NCBI GenBank assembly: GCA_012656075.1
Contig: JAAKBF010000194.1
Location: 62,001-126,000 of the forward strand
Reading direction: 5' to 3'
Length of the DNA stretch: 64,000 nt
Source of the DNA: Phytophthora hibernalis
Taxonomy: Eukaryota > Oomycota > Peronosporomycetes > Peronosporales > Peronosporaceae
Under the pieces are notes generated by a model. The model did no database searches and was not told where the DNA came from. It saw nothing but the letters and a program-made list of their open reading frames with translations. Position numbers and translations under genes: made by a program. Below are positions 12,188 through 22,959 of this stretch, in pieces (the stretch's first letter is position 1; every line of letters starts with the position of its first letter).

Positions 12188-13258
12188 ATGAAGTTCTTCG
12201 CGCCTCTCACTGCTGCCTGCTGCGCACTCCTCGCATCCACCGCCGTCGCCGTCCAGGAAGAGACCAAGACCCTTGACGAGCTGCACGCCGACGCTATCGC
12301 TGAAGGAGGCAACCTTGTCATGTACCACGGCGGAGATTTCGCGTCGCAGCAAGATACGCTCCACGAAGCCTTCACCGCCGCCTACCCGGACATCAACTTC
12401 ACTCTCATCGTCGACTACAGCAAGTACCACAATGTGCGCATCGACAACCAGCTGGAGACCGACACGCTCGTGCCGGACCTCGTGGCGCTGCAGACGCTGC
12501 AGGACTTCCCGCGCTGGGCGCAGGAGGGCAAGCTGCTCGAGTACAAGCCGGCCAACTTCTCACAGGTCTACGACGGCTTCCGCGACCAACGCGGCGCGTA
12601 CATGGCCTACATGATGTTCACCTTCAGCTTCCTGTACGACGAGACCGCGTTGGGTGGGTTCGCGGCGCCCAACTCTCCGGCCGACCTCGTGGAACCGCAG
12701 TGGGCCGGCAAGGTCGCCTCATCCTACCCGAACGACGACGACGCCGTGCTCTTCCTGTATACGCGCTACGTGGAGAAGTACGGCTGGAACTGGGTCGAGG
12801 ACTTCGCCAACCAGAACGTTAGCTTCAACCGAGGATCCAACACGCCTAGCGACCTCGTTACGGCTAAGGACGCGGTCATTGGTGTTGGTACGTACTCGAC
12901 GGGCACGCCCAACACGACACTGGTGACAGACGGCGGCAACGAGTACCTGTCGTGGGGTCAGCGCATCGCCATCTTGAACAAGGCCAAGCACCCGGCGGCC
13001 GCCAAACTCTTCCTGAACTGGGCTCTCACGGAGGAGGTGCAGAAGACGGTCGTGGCCGAGAACGTACGTGTGGACCTGGCGCCCAACAGCGGCTCGAGCC
13101 ACCCGTGGGAGATCTGCAAAGCAAATGTGGATGAGTTCCCGAAGTTCATGGAGGACCGCGAGGTGGTGGAGCAGTGGAAGCAGACGTTCTCGCTGTACTT
13201 TGGCGAGGTGCAGGGCGAGCCGACGCCAGGTTTCCTTGGTGTATATCCCGGTCTGTAA
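12188..13258 (+). CDS. secreted bacterial-type solute-binding protein, copy E (intact)
   Basis: This is an uninterrupted 356-residue frame without introns. It has an N-terminal signal peptide (MKFFAPLTAACCALLASTAVA) and no transmembrane segment afterwards. The body resembles periplasmic solute-binding proteins of bacterial iron or spermidine type ABC importers: an opening Y-H-G-G strand (NLVMYHGGD), DYSKYHNVRIDNQLETD, a hinge region WAGKVASSYPNDDDAV, EYLSWGQRIAILNKAKHPAA and a conserved aromatic C-terminus. In oomycetes such a protein would be secreted and could bind a small ligand outside the cell; no membrane partner is encoded nearby. The ligand cannot be told. Bacterial-like architecture and lack of introns suggest ancient lateral transfer followed by amplification. 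It forms an inverted near-identical pair with copy D. Confidence 0.8.
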   Translation: MKFFAPLTAACCALLASTAVAVQEETKTLDELHADAIAEGGNLVMYHGGDFASQQDTLHEAFTAAYPDINFTLIVDYSKYHNVRIDNQLETDTLVPDLVALQTLQDFPRWAQEGKLLEYKPANFSQVYDGFRDQRGAYMAYMMFTFSFLYDETALGGFAAPNSPADLVEPQWAGKVASSYPNDDDAVLFLYTRYVEKYGWNWVEDFANQNVSFNRGSNTPSDLVTAKDAVIGVGTYSTGTPNTTLVTDGGNEYLSWGQRIAILNKAKHPAAAKLFLNWALTEEVQKTVVAENVRVDLAPNSGSSHPWEICKANVDEFPKFMEDREVVEQWKQTFSLYFGEVQGEPTPGFLGVYPGL

Positions 13259-13282
13259 GGTGTGAGTTATTAATAGCGGGGA

Positions 13283-13328
13283 GATTTTCCAGTAATGTAC
13301 TTCAGAACATTGCATTACTGGAAATCTA
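13283..13328. repeat. hairpin-forming inverted repeat downstream of copy E
   Basis: AGATTTTCCAGTAATG and CATTACTGGAAATCT face each other with a spacer of about 15 bases. One arm also occurs downstream of copy D (about 9810-9833), so it belongs to the shared 3' flank of the pair. It may act in 3'-end formation, but this is only inferred. Confidence 0.6.
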
Positions 13329-13480
13329 CATGGATACAACAGTTCAATAGACTTTGACGCCTTGACTTCTGACGGATTAACAAATTATTGAACTTGATCA
13401 CAAAAAATGTACTACGCATAGTATCCACTAGGATAATAGTTACTACCGGTTAGAACTTCGGCTCAAACTGCAGCGGGTCA

Positions 13481-14536
13481 TTACAGTCCAGGGTGCAGAC
13501 CAAGAACTCCGGGGCTCGGCGTACCCTGTACCTCACCGAAATACAGCGCGAAAGTTTGCTTCCACTGCTCCACCTTCGCGCGATCCTCCATGAACAACGG
13601 GAAGGCAGCCATGTTGGCTTCCGGGATGTTCCAGAGCTTCTCGGTGCTGATGTCGGTACGCGCGCTCGAAAATATTACGGTCTTCTGCACCTCCTCCGAG
13701 ATAGCCCAGTTCATGAACAGTTTAGCAGCAGCAGGGTGCTTGGCTTTCAACAGGATACCAACTCGCTGACCCCAACTAAGGTATTCCGTGCCGTTACCGG
13801 TCACGAACACGAGCGGGGCACCAGCGCCACTCGTACCCACAGCAATAACCTTTTCGCCCGAGGTGACAAGTTCGCCTGCCACATTAGTACCTCGATTGAA
13901 GCTGGCATTTTGCTGTGCCATCTTCGCAACCCAGTCCCAGCCGTACTTCTCAACGTAGCGCGTGTAGAGGAACAACGCAGCATCGTCGTCGTGAGGATAG
14001 GACGAGGCGATCTTGCCAGCCCACTTCGGATCTGTCAGATCAGCCGGTGTTGCGGGAGCAGCTTGACCATCCAGGGCGCTTGAGTTGTAGAGGAAGCTGA
14101 ACGAGTAAACCGAGTACGCCAGCCAGGCACCGTTCTTGTCTTTTAACGAGTCGTGGATCTTAGAAAACCCTTTAGGTTTGTATGGGAGCAATTCGCCGGC
14201 CTTGGTCCAACGGGTGAAGTCTTGCAGTGTCTGCAGCGCCACTACATCTGGAACTAGCGAATCGGTCTCCAGTTGATTGTCGATACGCACGCCGTGGTAC
14301 TTGCTGTAGTCTACGACCACAGTGAAGTTGATCTCCGGAAAGCGCTGTACAAAAGCACTTCGAAGGGCGTCTTGGCGGGTAGGAGTGTCGCCGCCATGAT
14401 ATAGAATAAGGTTGCCGCCTTCAGCCAAAGCGTCAGCGTAGAGATCGTCGATGGTCTTGGCCTCTTCACCAGATTTGGCTGCGACGCCACCAACTAGAAC
14501 GGCGGCAGCCACGAGGAGCGGGGCGAAGAGCTGCAT
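13481..14536 (-). CDS. secreted bacterial-type solute-binding protein, copy F (intact)
   Basis: The open frame extends to 14599, but the ATG at 14536 is preferred because it puts the signal peptide MQLFAPLLVAAAVLVGGVAA at the N-terminus, as in copies A and B. The product is 351 residues. It shares with copy E the blocks YHGGDTPT, VVVDYSKYHGVRIDNQLETD, WAGKIASSYPHDDDA, NASFNRGTN, EYLSWGQRVGILLKAKHPAA and QTFALYFGEVQG, and ends in LHPGL. Copies A, B and F form one subgroup, and C, D and E another. No frameshift or intron is seen, so this gene is probably functional. An inverted CCAAT-containing sequence (ACCAATGACA) lies about 95 bases upstream. Confidence 0.8.
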   Translation of the reverse strand: MQLFAPLLVAAAVLVGGVAAKSGEEAKTIDDLYADALAEGGNLILYHGGDTPTRQDALRSAFVQRFPEINFTVVVDYSKYHGVRIDNQLETDSLVPDVVALQTLQDFTRWTKAGELLPYKPKGFSKIHDSLKDKNGAWLAYSVYSFSFLYNSSALDGQAAPATPADLTDPKWAGKIASSYPHDDDAALFLYTRYVEKYGWDWVAKMAQQNASFNRGTNVAGELVTSGEKVIAVGTSGAGAPLVFVTGNGTEYLSWGQRVGILLKAKHPAAAKLFMNWAISEEVQKTVIFSSARTDISTEKLWNIPEANMAAFPLFMEDRAKVEQWKQTFALYFGEVQGTPSPGVLGLHPGL

Positions 14537-14984
14537 ACTGGTACTTGTAAAGAAGACGGCAGGTTTGTGAATGACAAAGCTGCAGGTTGCTTTTAACAAG
14601 GGAGGGTCGTTAGTGCCGCGATCGGGATTACTGCACCAATGACAAACAAATGCCGGAGTAAACTTTGTTGGTCTACCGACACTCTATACACAGCGTGTGC
14701 GGTGGTGGTACTCGAGCTGTAACCTGATCCTACCGCCTGGTCCTCCATGAAATCATATACAGTAGTTCCTTCACCAACAACACTTGCAGCAAAAGTAGAA
14801 GTACTGTACATTGTACTGCAGTAAGTCATTGTGAAAGGCGTTATCTCCTAGATAAACAGAAAAGTGATGCTAAGACACGAACTGTTTCTGAGGAACGTAA
14901 GTTGCAAGGGTGGAAGACTGTATCTGTACATGTAAATTGTCTGGGTATTTGCCAAATGTAGTTTCGTTACGTGATCAGCCAAGA

Positions 14985-15075
14985 AAACACGAAGGTAGAG
15001 CAGTGGGAGCAAACGTTTGTACTCTTCGGTGAAGTACGGGGTGAACCGACCCCGCGGTTCCTTGGCATGCACGCA
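14985..15075 (+). pseudogene. C-terminal relic of solute-binding protein
   Basis: The plus strand reads KVEQWEQTFVLFGEVRGEP and then a TPRFLGMH end, which aligns with the last 30 residues of the intact copies. The upstream part is gone. It marks the right edge of the cluster. Confidence 0.65.
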
Positions 15076-15213
15076 AGAAGGGTATTACTTAAGTAAGCTT
15101 TTACAAAGCTTAAGCGTAAGAGCAACAAGCCCATTTACCACTGTGGATAGTCAGCGAAAAGAATCCCGGTGAGGGAGGCACACGAGTTTCGTATCCGTAA
15201 ACAGTGATCCATG

Positions 15214-16480
15214 TTAATCGGTGAAGAGCCACTCGTTCTTCTGCTTCTGTTTCTTGGCCTTCTTCTCTGCTGTAATTTTCTTCCAGTCAATATTTTTGCG
15301 CTTTAGCTGCTCCTTTCTGCGCTGCGCTTCCTCACGGTTTTTCTCCAGCTCTGTCATATCAAAGAAATGGCTCATTTGCCGCCCAGCTCGATCCGGAGCA
15401 ATTCCGGCATTTTGCCAATAGTCATCGCCACCAAGCTGCTCGTACTTTCCTGTAAGTCGGTTAAACTTGGCACGTGCAACATAGTTCACGCCCGATACTG
15501 TTTTCTGCCCTGTTTGAGCCCCATCCGCTTCCGGGACCTCGGGCGGGATCCAATCGGCCAGCTGAACAACAAAAACACATTAACATCAAAGAGTGAGAAA
15601 ACTGGATCGGTCATGAAAATGGCGTGCTCCGCAAACTTACCCCTGACACAATAGGCGCGTCCGGCTTGTTCCATTGCGTGACTCCCGTTACCGCATTGTG
15701 GTAGTAGTATCGCTGCGTCTGCGCGTCGATGTGCTGCTGCCATTGCGCTTTTGCTGTCCGTGGGATGTTTGCAGCCTCCCCGTTCACTGGAGCAGGAGCA
15801 GGAGATGCACTGTCAACTTTGCTTAAAATGGCGTTGAGCTTACTGAGGTTACCCGACGGGTCCAACACCTGCTGGGTCACTCGTGCCAGACGATCCGTGT
15901 GCATCCGGTTAAGATGGGCCTGATACTCGGTGGACACCTGGGGACCTGCAGGCGTAGCTGCCGCAGACTCGTCGAAGCCTTCGGGTTCCTCCCACTGCGT
16001 CTTGCCTGTGCTGGGATTGTAAAAGTACGGTTTATTGCTGCTCGCGTCCACATATTTGACCCATTGCTGAGCAGCAGGAGCAGCCTCTTCTCCTTCTTTC
16101 TCACTATTGGGAGTCTCATTGGCCTCTGAAGCTGTTGCCTCCTCCTCTTCCGGTGCTTCCTCCTCCTGTTTCGTCACTTCCTCGCCATGTTCCGGTGTCG
16201 TCTCTTGCTCTTCCTCTTCTTGTTGCTGTTTATTATTATTCTCCACTGCAAAAGCCTCGGGTTTCTCCCAACGACTGGTGCCGCTTACTTCGTCGAAGTA
16301 GTAGGTGGCTCCAGACTCTTCGTCCACGAACTCGCGCCACTTGGGAGCCGCCTCCTTGCTCGAGGCTTGCGGAGGTTTGAAACCTGCAGGCTCCTCCCAC
16401 AACGACTCACCTGTGTGCGTGTTGTAGTAGTACGCCGTGCCCGAGGCGTCGTCCGTGTGTCTTTCCCACTCGCCATCCAT
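15214..16480 (-). CDS. WW-domain protein, probably splicing or transcription related
   Basis: Two exons (16480-15641 and 15561-15214) joined by a GT-AG intron give 395 residues. The N-terminal 280 residues hold four WW domains: GEWERHTDDASGTAYYYNTH, PKWREFVDEESGATYYFDEV, QQWVKYVDASSNKPYFYNP and AQWQQHIDAQTQRYYYHN, each ending in a W-x-x-P type tail. A glutamate/glutamine-rich linker separates the second and third. The C-terminal exon is rich in lysine and glutamate, with a predicted helix (EKNREEAQRRKEQLKRKN) and a K-rich tail suited to nuclear localisation. WW repeats bind proline-rich ligands, and multi-WW proteins of this layout (FBP21, Prp40) act in the spliceosome. I do not recognise the C-terminal domain, so the role is inferred. 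Confidence 0.75.
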
Positions 16481-16709
16481 GGCGCCGATACAATGGCGTA
16501 ATGTTATTTTTTAACAAAATTGAAAACTGCACATATTTGTACAATATGGCATTACCATTTTAACCATTTGCAAGTTAAAAATTGTACATATCTGTACAAT
16601 ATTATGATAAATTGAACAAATATTGGCAACATTCCTGTATGTATATAAATGATGCTTTAAATTTACACTAAAAATTAAAATAAATTACATTTAAAATATA
16701 ATACTTTTT

Positions 16710-16737
16710 GGAAAAGTAGCTCATTTGGTTAGAGTAG

Positions 16738-16745
<8 letters not shown>
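16710..16745 (+). tRNA. possible 5' half of a mitochondrial tRNA (fragment)
   Basis: GGAAAAG-TA-GCTC-ATTTGGTTA-GAGT-A fits the acceptor strand, D-stem and D-loop of a tRNA. The anticodon arm runs into an (AT)n tract, and no T-arm or matching acceptor strand follows, so it is a fragment inside the mitochondrial insertion. Confidence 0.4.

Positions 16746-16779
<34 letters not shown>
16743..16779. repeat. (AT)n dinucleotide microsatellite
   Basis: About 18 TA units run without interruption within the mitochondrial-like block. Confidence 0.9.
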
Positions 16780-16782
<3 letters not shown>

Positions 16783-16872
16783 TTGTACCTTAAATGGACG
16801 TTTATTACGTGAAAAACGTTGTTGAATAAAAATTTGTTGTAATTTTTTAGACGTTTTCGAATTCGTATGTGA

Positions 16873-17121
<249 letters not shown>

Positions 17122-17263
17122 TAAAATAGTGGAGTACTGGTTGACGCACGTTCTTTATCCATAATTTTATTAGTAATTAAACCATTTACCCATTAGTTGG
17201 ATCCCCTCAACTAAGTTATTTGTTCCGGGTTGGAAGCGAATCGTTCGACAGTTTGAACTGATG

Positions 17264-17849
17264 TCATATCGCTAGCCAGCTGAGATTCCGATACAAGATG
17301 TAGGCTATGCCTGCCACTGCGCTAGCTCCAAAAATGGCATGCGCGGCAGCTACAAAGATCCGAGTCAAGCCTTTCTTGGACAAATACCTCCCCAGTCTGC
17401 CAGCACTCTCTTTGTTAAACGTCGATGGATTTTTGCTCAGTAGCCGTTTGAGATTGCTGTTCTTCTTGATAACCTCGACATCCTTTGGGTGAGCTTGTTT
17501 GACTTTTTCCGAATAGTCCTTTGAAACGGCTAAAAGCGGAGCTCTTGCTCTTCTGCGATAATGTCTTCACAAGGCTTGAAATCGGAGAACCTCTCTCTTC
17601 ACTTTGGACGCCCATGGGGGTCGTAGCACTCGTGACATCGGCGCTCTGTAGACCCCGTAAACGAGATGGCGGTAATTCCCCGTGATGAGCTTCATCTCTT
17701 TTTATCGTAGCTCCGGGTTTTCTCCCGCCGACAGCACCATGATACATGGAGTGAGCCTGGATGTTGCCAACGGTTTTCTTCATGCTTAGTCCATAGCAAT
17801 TGGTTGCGAACACGATGAGTACTAGAATCAACAGGAAGAAAAGACGCAT
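17264..17849 (-). pseudogene. RxLR-like secreted effector candidate, frameshifted
   Basis: The ATG at 17849 begins a clear signal peptide (MRLFFLLILVLIVFATNCYG). A degenerate RxLR-type motif follows (PPSRLRGLQ), and an EER motif (SEERG) lies about 20 residues downstream, as in Phytophthora effectors. The frame stops at 17415. A second frame, one base off from about 17520, continues the protein with lysine-rich helices (VIKKNSNLKRLL, RLGRYLSKKG) and a hydrophobic C-terminal helix to a stop at 17264. The total would be near 195 residues. Either a single indel has killed the gene or a base is missing from the sequence. The RxLR motif is non-canonical, so the effector call is tentative. Confidence 0.55.
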
Positions 17850-18992
17850 CTGGACGACTTGTGTAGGACTGGAGTCACCGATGAGGTTAAATTCAGAGTG
17901 AGAGGAAGCCTGGTCACGACTGGTCCCGTGATCACAAGGGTAAACAACAAAGTACGTTGACCATCGCGTAAACAGGCTACCTGTTACCTGTACGTGGTCA
18001 TCGTGAAACCCTGACTACATGAAATGTTGAACTGTATAACTAATACCGATTTCCTCGGCCACCCTACATACCGGTACAGTGTACCACCCTGAAAAAGTGA
18101 CCTTCCGATTCTGGTTACTGTTAGCGGTACTGGTATTAGTACTTAAGGGCACTCCAATGTCTTGTTGGGCGATGAGGTATTAAATACGCCTACTCGTTAA
18201 ACGATGCGTGCCACGAGTCACTACAGTACACGCGGTACGGGCGATTAACAAGTCCATTCTGCTTAACAAGCTACATGCAGAAGAAAACCGGCAATTGCTC
18301 GACAACATTTGCATTGTGAGGGTTCAAATACTGCAATGCGATTGGTCACTCTTATATGCCGGTGTCCACTATAAGCCGAGGAAGTCGGTAACGTAAGTTG
18401 TACGAAGTAACGAAGAATTTCCGTCGGATGGTGATTATGAAAATCCTGACCAACTTACAGAAACCGATCCCACTTCTGATACCACGTTTTTCGAATACCC
18501 TTGCAAAACGATTCATAATATCAATCGATTTTCGATTTTTGCAACGAAACAAACTACTACCGAAGTAGTATTATGTTTCTTGGCAAAAATGCTTTTGAAC
18601 GGCATAAACGAGTGGCATATCTGCATCTCGGATGCCATCAGCCCTGACTGGCCGGCTAGTGGAGCGTGCCACTCCGATTTGGGCCCCAAGATAGACTTAC
18701 CTATCCCGATTTATAAATTGGACCCCTCAGAGATGCGGAGCTAAAATGGACGGCAAAAAGGTTGAAAACCACAATACCGTATATCTTCTATGATAATAAT
18801 GAGAGATCTGTTAGGTCTTCTCTCCGCATACTATTTCCAAGTCCATTAATATTATTGCCTGGTAGACCGCGGCACCTCGCAACAAACGACCTCAGTGCAG
18901 CCTTCCACAGCTTCTGTGGGCTATGGCACAGCAACATCAGTCCGTATTTTGCTGTTCAAGCCTCAGAGCCCTTCACCCAACATCGATTTACC

Positions 18993-19427
18993 ATGCGTTT
19001 GATCGTCCTCCTCTTCGCTGTCGCCGCCGTGGATACCTCGAATGCCGTGAACGCGGTCAATGCTGTCCAAAACAACAACATGGGCACCAGGTTTCTGAGA
19101 ACCTACGAGACTGCTGATAACGAAGAGAGAGTTGGGCTGACTGAAATTGCCGGGAAGTTGACCAAGTCGTCCAGCTTGAAGACCCTCCTGGCTGAAGTGG
19201 ACACTCTCGAGGCGCAGTTACACCAGAGTATCGCTTCCAACAAGGATCTATTCACACAGATCGAGAAGATGGTTGACAGCCCGTATCAGTTGCGCGAAAA
19301 GCTGGGCATTTCGGCTAAACTCGAGAAGATGACGTCAGCCCAGTTGAACAACGATATGGATTATCACTTGTGGTTGGAGTACTCCAAATGGTGGAAGGGA
19401 ACCTACGGCAAGGACCTCGGGTTTTAA
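18993..19427 (+). CDS. RxLR effector protein
   Basis: The ATG at 18993 starts a signal peptide (MRLIVLLFAVAAVDTSNA), and this start is chosen over the longer in-frame extension for that reason. Canonical RFLR is at residues 33-36 and NEER at 43-46, within the usual 30 to 60 residue window. The mature part is about 98 residues, mostly helical and charged, with a C-terminal YSKWWKGTYGKDLGF. RxLR proteins are secreted by oomycetes and enter host cells, where they interfere with immunity. The target here is unknown, and no classical WY fold is obvious. A small repeat (AVNAVNAVQ) lies between signal peptide and RxLR. The gene sits alone in AT-rich, repeat-containing DNA, as expected for effectors. 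Confidence 0.85.
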   Translation: MRLIVLLFAVAAVDTSNAVNAVNAVQNNNMGTRFLRTYETADNEERVGLTEIAGKLTKSSSLKTLLAEVDTLEAQLHQSIASNKDLFTQIEKMVDSPYQLREKLGISAKLEKMTSAQLNNDMDYHLWLEYSKWWKGTYGKDLGF

Positions 19428-19976
19428 AAGTACTTAGCGTTGTAAAGCTAAACAAAAGCCCAGCCACTATGGTTTCACTTTCAGACTTGAGTCGTACTGC
19501 GTTAGCCCCCCCATAATCGTGAGCTTACCGGTACCCTTTTACAGGAGTCAAAATAAAAGTTATAAATATCGGTGAGGGCTCAGACCGAAAAGAGGTACTA
19601 AAAGTGGTTTGGTGTGGCATACGCAAAATGTTTAAAAATCATTGGTATTGCAGAAACCGCTCCCACTTCTGATACATGTATCTTAAATCGATAAATTGCA
19701 AATTTTGTTTAAAAAATTCCCATTTGAATTTTGCTATCGTTAAATTGTAAATCCAATTTGTTTTGTCATGTGAATATTTTAAATTGTTGAAAGACATGTC
19801 TTATAATTGATTGCAATATTCAATGTAAAATGTATCTTTGTAAATGTACCGGTACCGGTATTTTAAAGCAAAACTATCGCAGGTGTTGAGTTACACAGCT
19901 TGCGTGCAAATTCCTACATTGCAGACGCCATTCCTGGTGCGTCTAGCATGCATAGTACAATTAATATTAATAATCG
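19428..19976. other. intergenic AT-rich DNA, no gene
   Basis: Nothing coding is seen. Near 19849-19860 is a nested palindrome (ACCGGTACCGGT). The end of the stretch is homologous, but diverged, to the DNA downstream of the second transporter copy (30759-30900). Confidence 0.5.
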
Positions 19977-22281
19977 GCAACGATCTCCACAGCAATATCC
20001 ACCTGTTTATCTCTTGAGGTGGCTCACAAACTTGAACGTCAGGTAAATGGCCACCTGCAGCACCACCCAGATCACCAACAGACCCGCCATGAAGTTGTAC
20101 TTGCTGTCCGGACGGAAGTCATACGTCTTCTCGATGTAGGCGGCCACCGTCATGTTCGTCGTTGTGTTGCCCGCCGGCACAGAGATCACATCCTGGTTGT
20201 CGCCGAACTGCGCACCCACCAGCGCCGCAAGCGAGTAACTCGACGGCATCAGGTACGTGAACCACTTGTAACCCGCTTTCATGGCCGTGCGCGGAGCAAG
20301 TAGCCTGAGAACAAGTTGAACAGGCACGACAAAGCACCGACCGCCACGTTCGCCACCTTCTCGTTCGGCATCAACGCAGACATCCAATACGTGCACGCAG
20401 ACGTGTACAGGTAGAACACGAACATGAAGAAGAAGTAGTCGCCCGCGTTCGAGCTCCAGCCCACCAGCCAGTACTCGATCGTCACGAACAGCACGATCAC
20501 GATGATCAGGTACGGCACCTCTGCGAACCACAGCGACAGACTGTACGGCAACGGGCCGTAGTAGTTCGACATGCGCTCACGGTAGAACACGGCGCGCTCG
20601 GCGCAAGTCACCTCCAGCACCGTCATGAGATTGATCACGCCAATGAAGTCCATGCTGTTGTAGATGAGACCGATGTGCGAGTTGATCTTCTTCACACTGG
20701 CTGTGGATAGTTGGTAGAATGTCGTGCCGAAGATGATCGCGAACAACGGGAACAGGAACATGCGCATGAAGTTGTACTGTGGGTTGCGCCAGTATGTGAG
20801 CTGTTGTTTCTTGGCAAGCTGGCCAAGCTGGTTGGCAAAGCCCGTCGCGATCGGCTTGTAGTTCAACGTCGAGTGGCGCACGAACTCGTTTGACACCTGC
20901 GCCAACTGCAGTGTACGGTCGCGGTTAGACTTGTAGAGCTCACTGTTCTTGTACTCGAGCGAGTAGTCCTTCACGTCGCGGCCGATACCCGTACCGATCA
21001 CCTCCAGCATGTACGTGGCCGGGTTGTACTGCGGACGGATCTCCATCGTGCCAGGAATTGACTCGAAGTACTCGAGCATCTTCACCGAGTCCACGCCCAA
21101 GTCACCGAAGTACGCCGTGTAGCCACCCTTCTGCAGCAGAAGAAGTCCGTCAAACAGTTCAAAGATCGAGATGCTAGGTTGGTGGATCGTGCAGAGCACC
21201 GTGCGACCGGTGCGCGCAATGGACTGCACTCCGCGCATCACGATCAGCGCCGAACGCGCATCCAGCCCACTCGTCGGCTCATCCAGGAACAGAATGCTCG
21301 GGTTTGCCACAACCTCCACGCCGATCGTCACGCGCTTCTTCTGCTCCACGGATAGACGCCCCACCATCTCGCCGGCGATGACGGACAACTCCAGCAGCTC
21401 CAGCGTCTCGTTCACCAGGTTCATCCTCTCCTCCTCCGTAAACGTCGGCGGCAGACGCAGGTTCGCAGAGAACACCAGCGCCTCGTAGATCGTCGCCGCC
21501 TCCGAGTGGATGTCCATCTGCTCGCAGTACGCCGTGATACGGCTGAAGTTGGCAGGGTTCTTCGCCTCGCCGTTCACGATGATGTCGCCGACAATGCGAC
21601 CACCGGTCTTGCGTCCGGCAATCTCATCCATGAGCGTCGTTTTACCGACACCCGTCGCGCCCATGAGCGCCACCATGCGACCTGGCTCGAAGTGCGCCGT
21701 GATGCCTCGCAGCAACTGCTTCTCCACGCCGGAAGGCAGCGTCACGAAGTACTCCAGGTCCTTGATGCACAGGTTCGACGGGGTGAACGGCAGACCGGCA
21801 CCTCGGGCCTTCGTCTGTACCACATCGCCGTAGGAACTTCCACGTACACGTTGTCCTCTTCAGCAGCGTTGTCCGTCATCGCCTTCACGCTCACACCTTT
21901 GTACTTTTCGTACAGAATGAAATGCAGCGCCAGACCGTTGAGCGTCGTGAAGAACAGGTAGTACGCCACCAAAATGCCGATACCGAACCAGACGTACTCC
22001 GTGCCCTGCGAGATCGAAAAGCTGTCCAGGAGCTTGGTGCTCTGCGCAGGGGTGTACCGGTCGCTTGAAAACTCCGACAGCATGTTGCTGCGCAGGGCCC
22101 ATGCCAGCGGGTTGAACCAGTACATCCAGATCCAGTAGCCTGGGATCAGGTCCGCCAGGATAATGTTGCCAGAGAACAACAGGAAGAAGCTCACGGAGAT
22201 ACCAGCCAGTGCTTGACCCACCGTGATACTCGGCGACAGCGAACTCAGCATCGTCATGTACGCGCCGATGGCATGCTGGAA
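19977..22281. repeat. left arm of 2.3-kb inverted repeat
   Basis: This arm (2305 bases) matches 28455-30758 (2304 bases) in reverse orientation. All segments compared by eye are identical except for one lost G in the right arm near 30352, which accounts exactly for the length difference. Beyond both ends the similarity drops abruptly to diverged or unrelated sequence. Confidence 0.85.
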
Positions 22282-22504
22282 GCACAAGAGCACCAGGAAG
22301 AACACAATATACTTCTCGAACGTCCGCGTCAATCCACTCATGAAGTAGAAGAACGTGCCCAGGATGAACGACACCGACAGGTTCACCGGGATCTGCACCA
22401 CCGTCTCCGCGATCGCGTACGACATGGTGCGGAAGAAGTTGCGCGGGCGCTGCTTGTAGAACACGCCGCGCAGCTGGAACGAGATCGTGATCTGCTGCCA
22501 CGCC
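20007..22504 (-). pseudogene. PDR/ABCG-type ABC transporter, C-terminal half, copy 1
   Basis: The minus strand encodes roughly the last 800 residues of a pleiotropic-drug-resistance transporter. In order these are the end of transmembrane domain 1 (from QLRGVFYKQRPRNFFRTMSY), linker, nucleotide-binding domain 2 and transmembrane domain 2. The NBD has Walker A GATGVGKTT, the family's degenerate signature LSVEQKKRVTIGVE, and Walker B ILFLDEPTSGLD. The N-terminal half (first NBD) is missing because an LTR element abuts at 22505. Two single-base losses interrupt the frame, one near 21833 (before GDVVQTKARG) and one near 20305 (in GYLLPRTAMK). PDR proteins export drugs and plant toxins across the plasma membrane; this copy cannot make a full transporter. 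Confidence 0.85.
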
Positions 22505-22959
22505 TGTGTGGTAGTTTCCGCTTGCGTTGCTTTGAATGCTGGTGTCTTGTTGATTGCAAAAGTAGAAGTGAGCTTCCTTCTGGCTAAACTCCTAAAGCTA
22601 TCGCTACTCGACTCCTCCTAGGGGCGCCTGCCTTGCTCCTTGGTCCATCTGGAGAGTCGAGCACCAGGGTTGCAGTTTTACTGCAACTTCATGTTTATAG
22701 ACGATGATGCTTGTCGGGATGGTGTCCTTGAACTCAGCCTCCTTGCCTCTGAGGATTGCTTGCAAACTATGCCAAATACTACACAGCCCCCGAAGGTCAA
22801 CATCTCGATCCGACGTCCGATATGCAGATATGAATTGAAAACCCGATAGAAATATCTCGCCGCACGATAGAAACCCATGATAGAAATCAGTCATCAGCTG
22901 TCATGACTTTTCACCATCTGAGTAGAGACAGTCCATCCATGAGACGGGGCACTGTTACA
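22505..22959 (-). repeat. candidate LTR of the Gypsy element
   Basis: The stretch runs from TG to CA when read on either strand (TGTAACAG... to ...CCACACA on the minus strand), 455 bases. It lies just downstream of the pol stop and directly abuts the interrupted transporter frame. No second LTR is present, because the other end of the element is lost. The boundaries are inferred from the TG/CA ends and from where transporter homology stops. The sequence before the LTR is not a good polypurine tract, so the inner edge is less certain. Confidence 0.5.

Noticed and set aside
12719..13339. Minus-strand frame of 206 codons
   Set aside because: It is the shadow of intact copy E, and the same shadow appears opposite copy D.
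18762..18992. N-terminal extension of the RxLR effector frame
   Set aside because: Using it would bury the signal peptide; the ATG at 18993 gives a standard effector leader.
22213..22587. Plus-strand frame of 124 codons
   Set aside because: It is antisense to the transporter and crosses the LTR boundary, so it is a chance frame.
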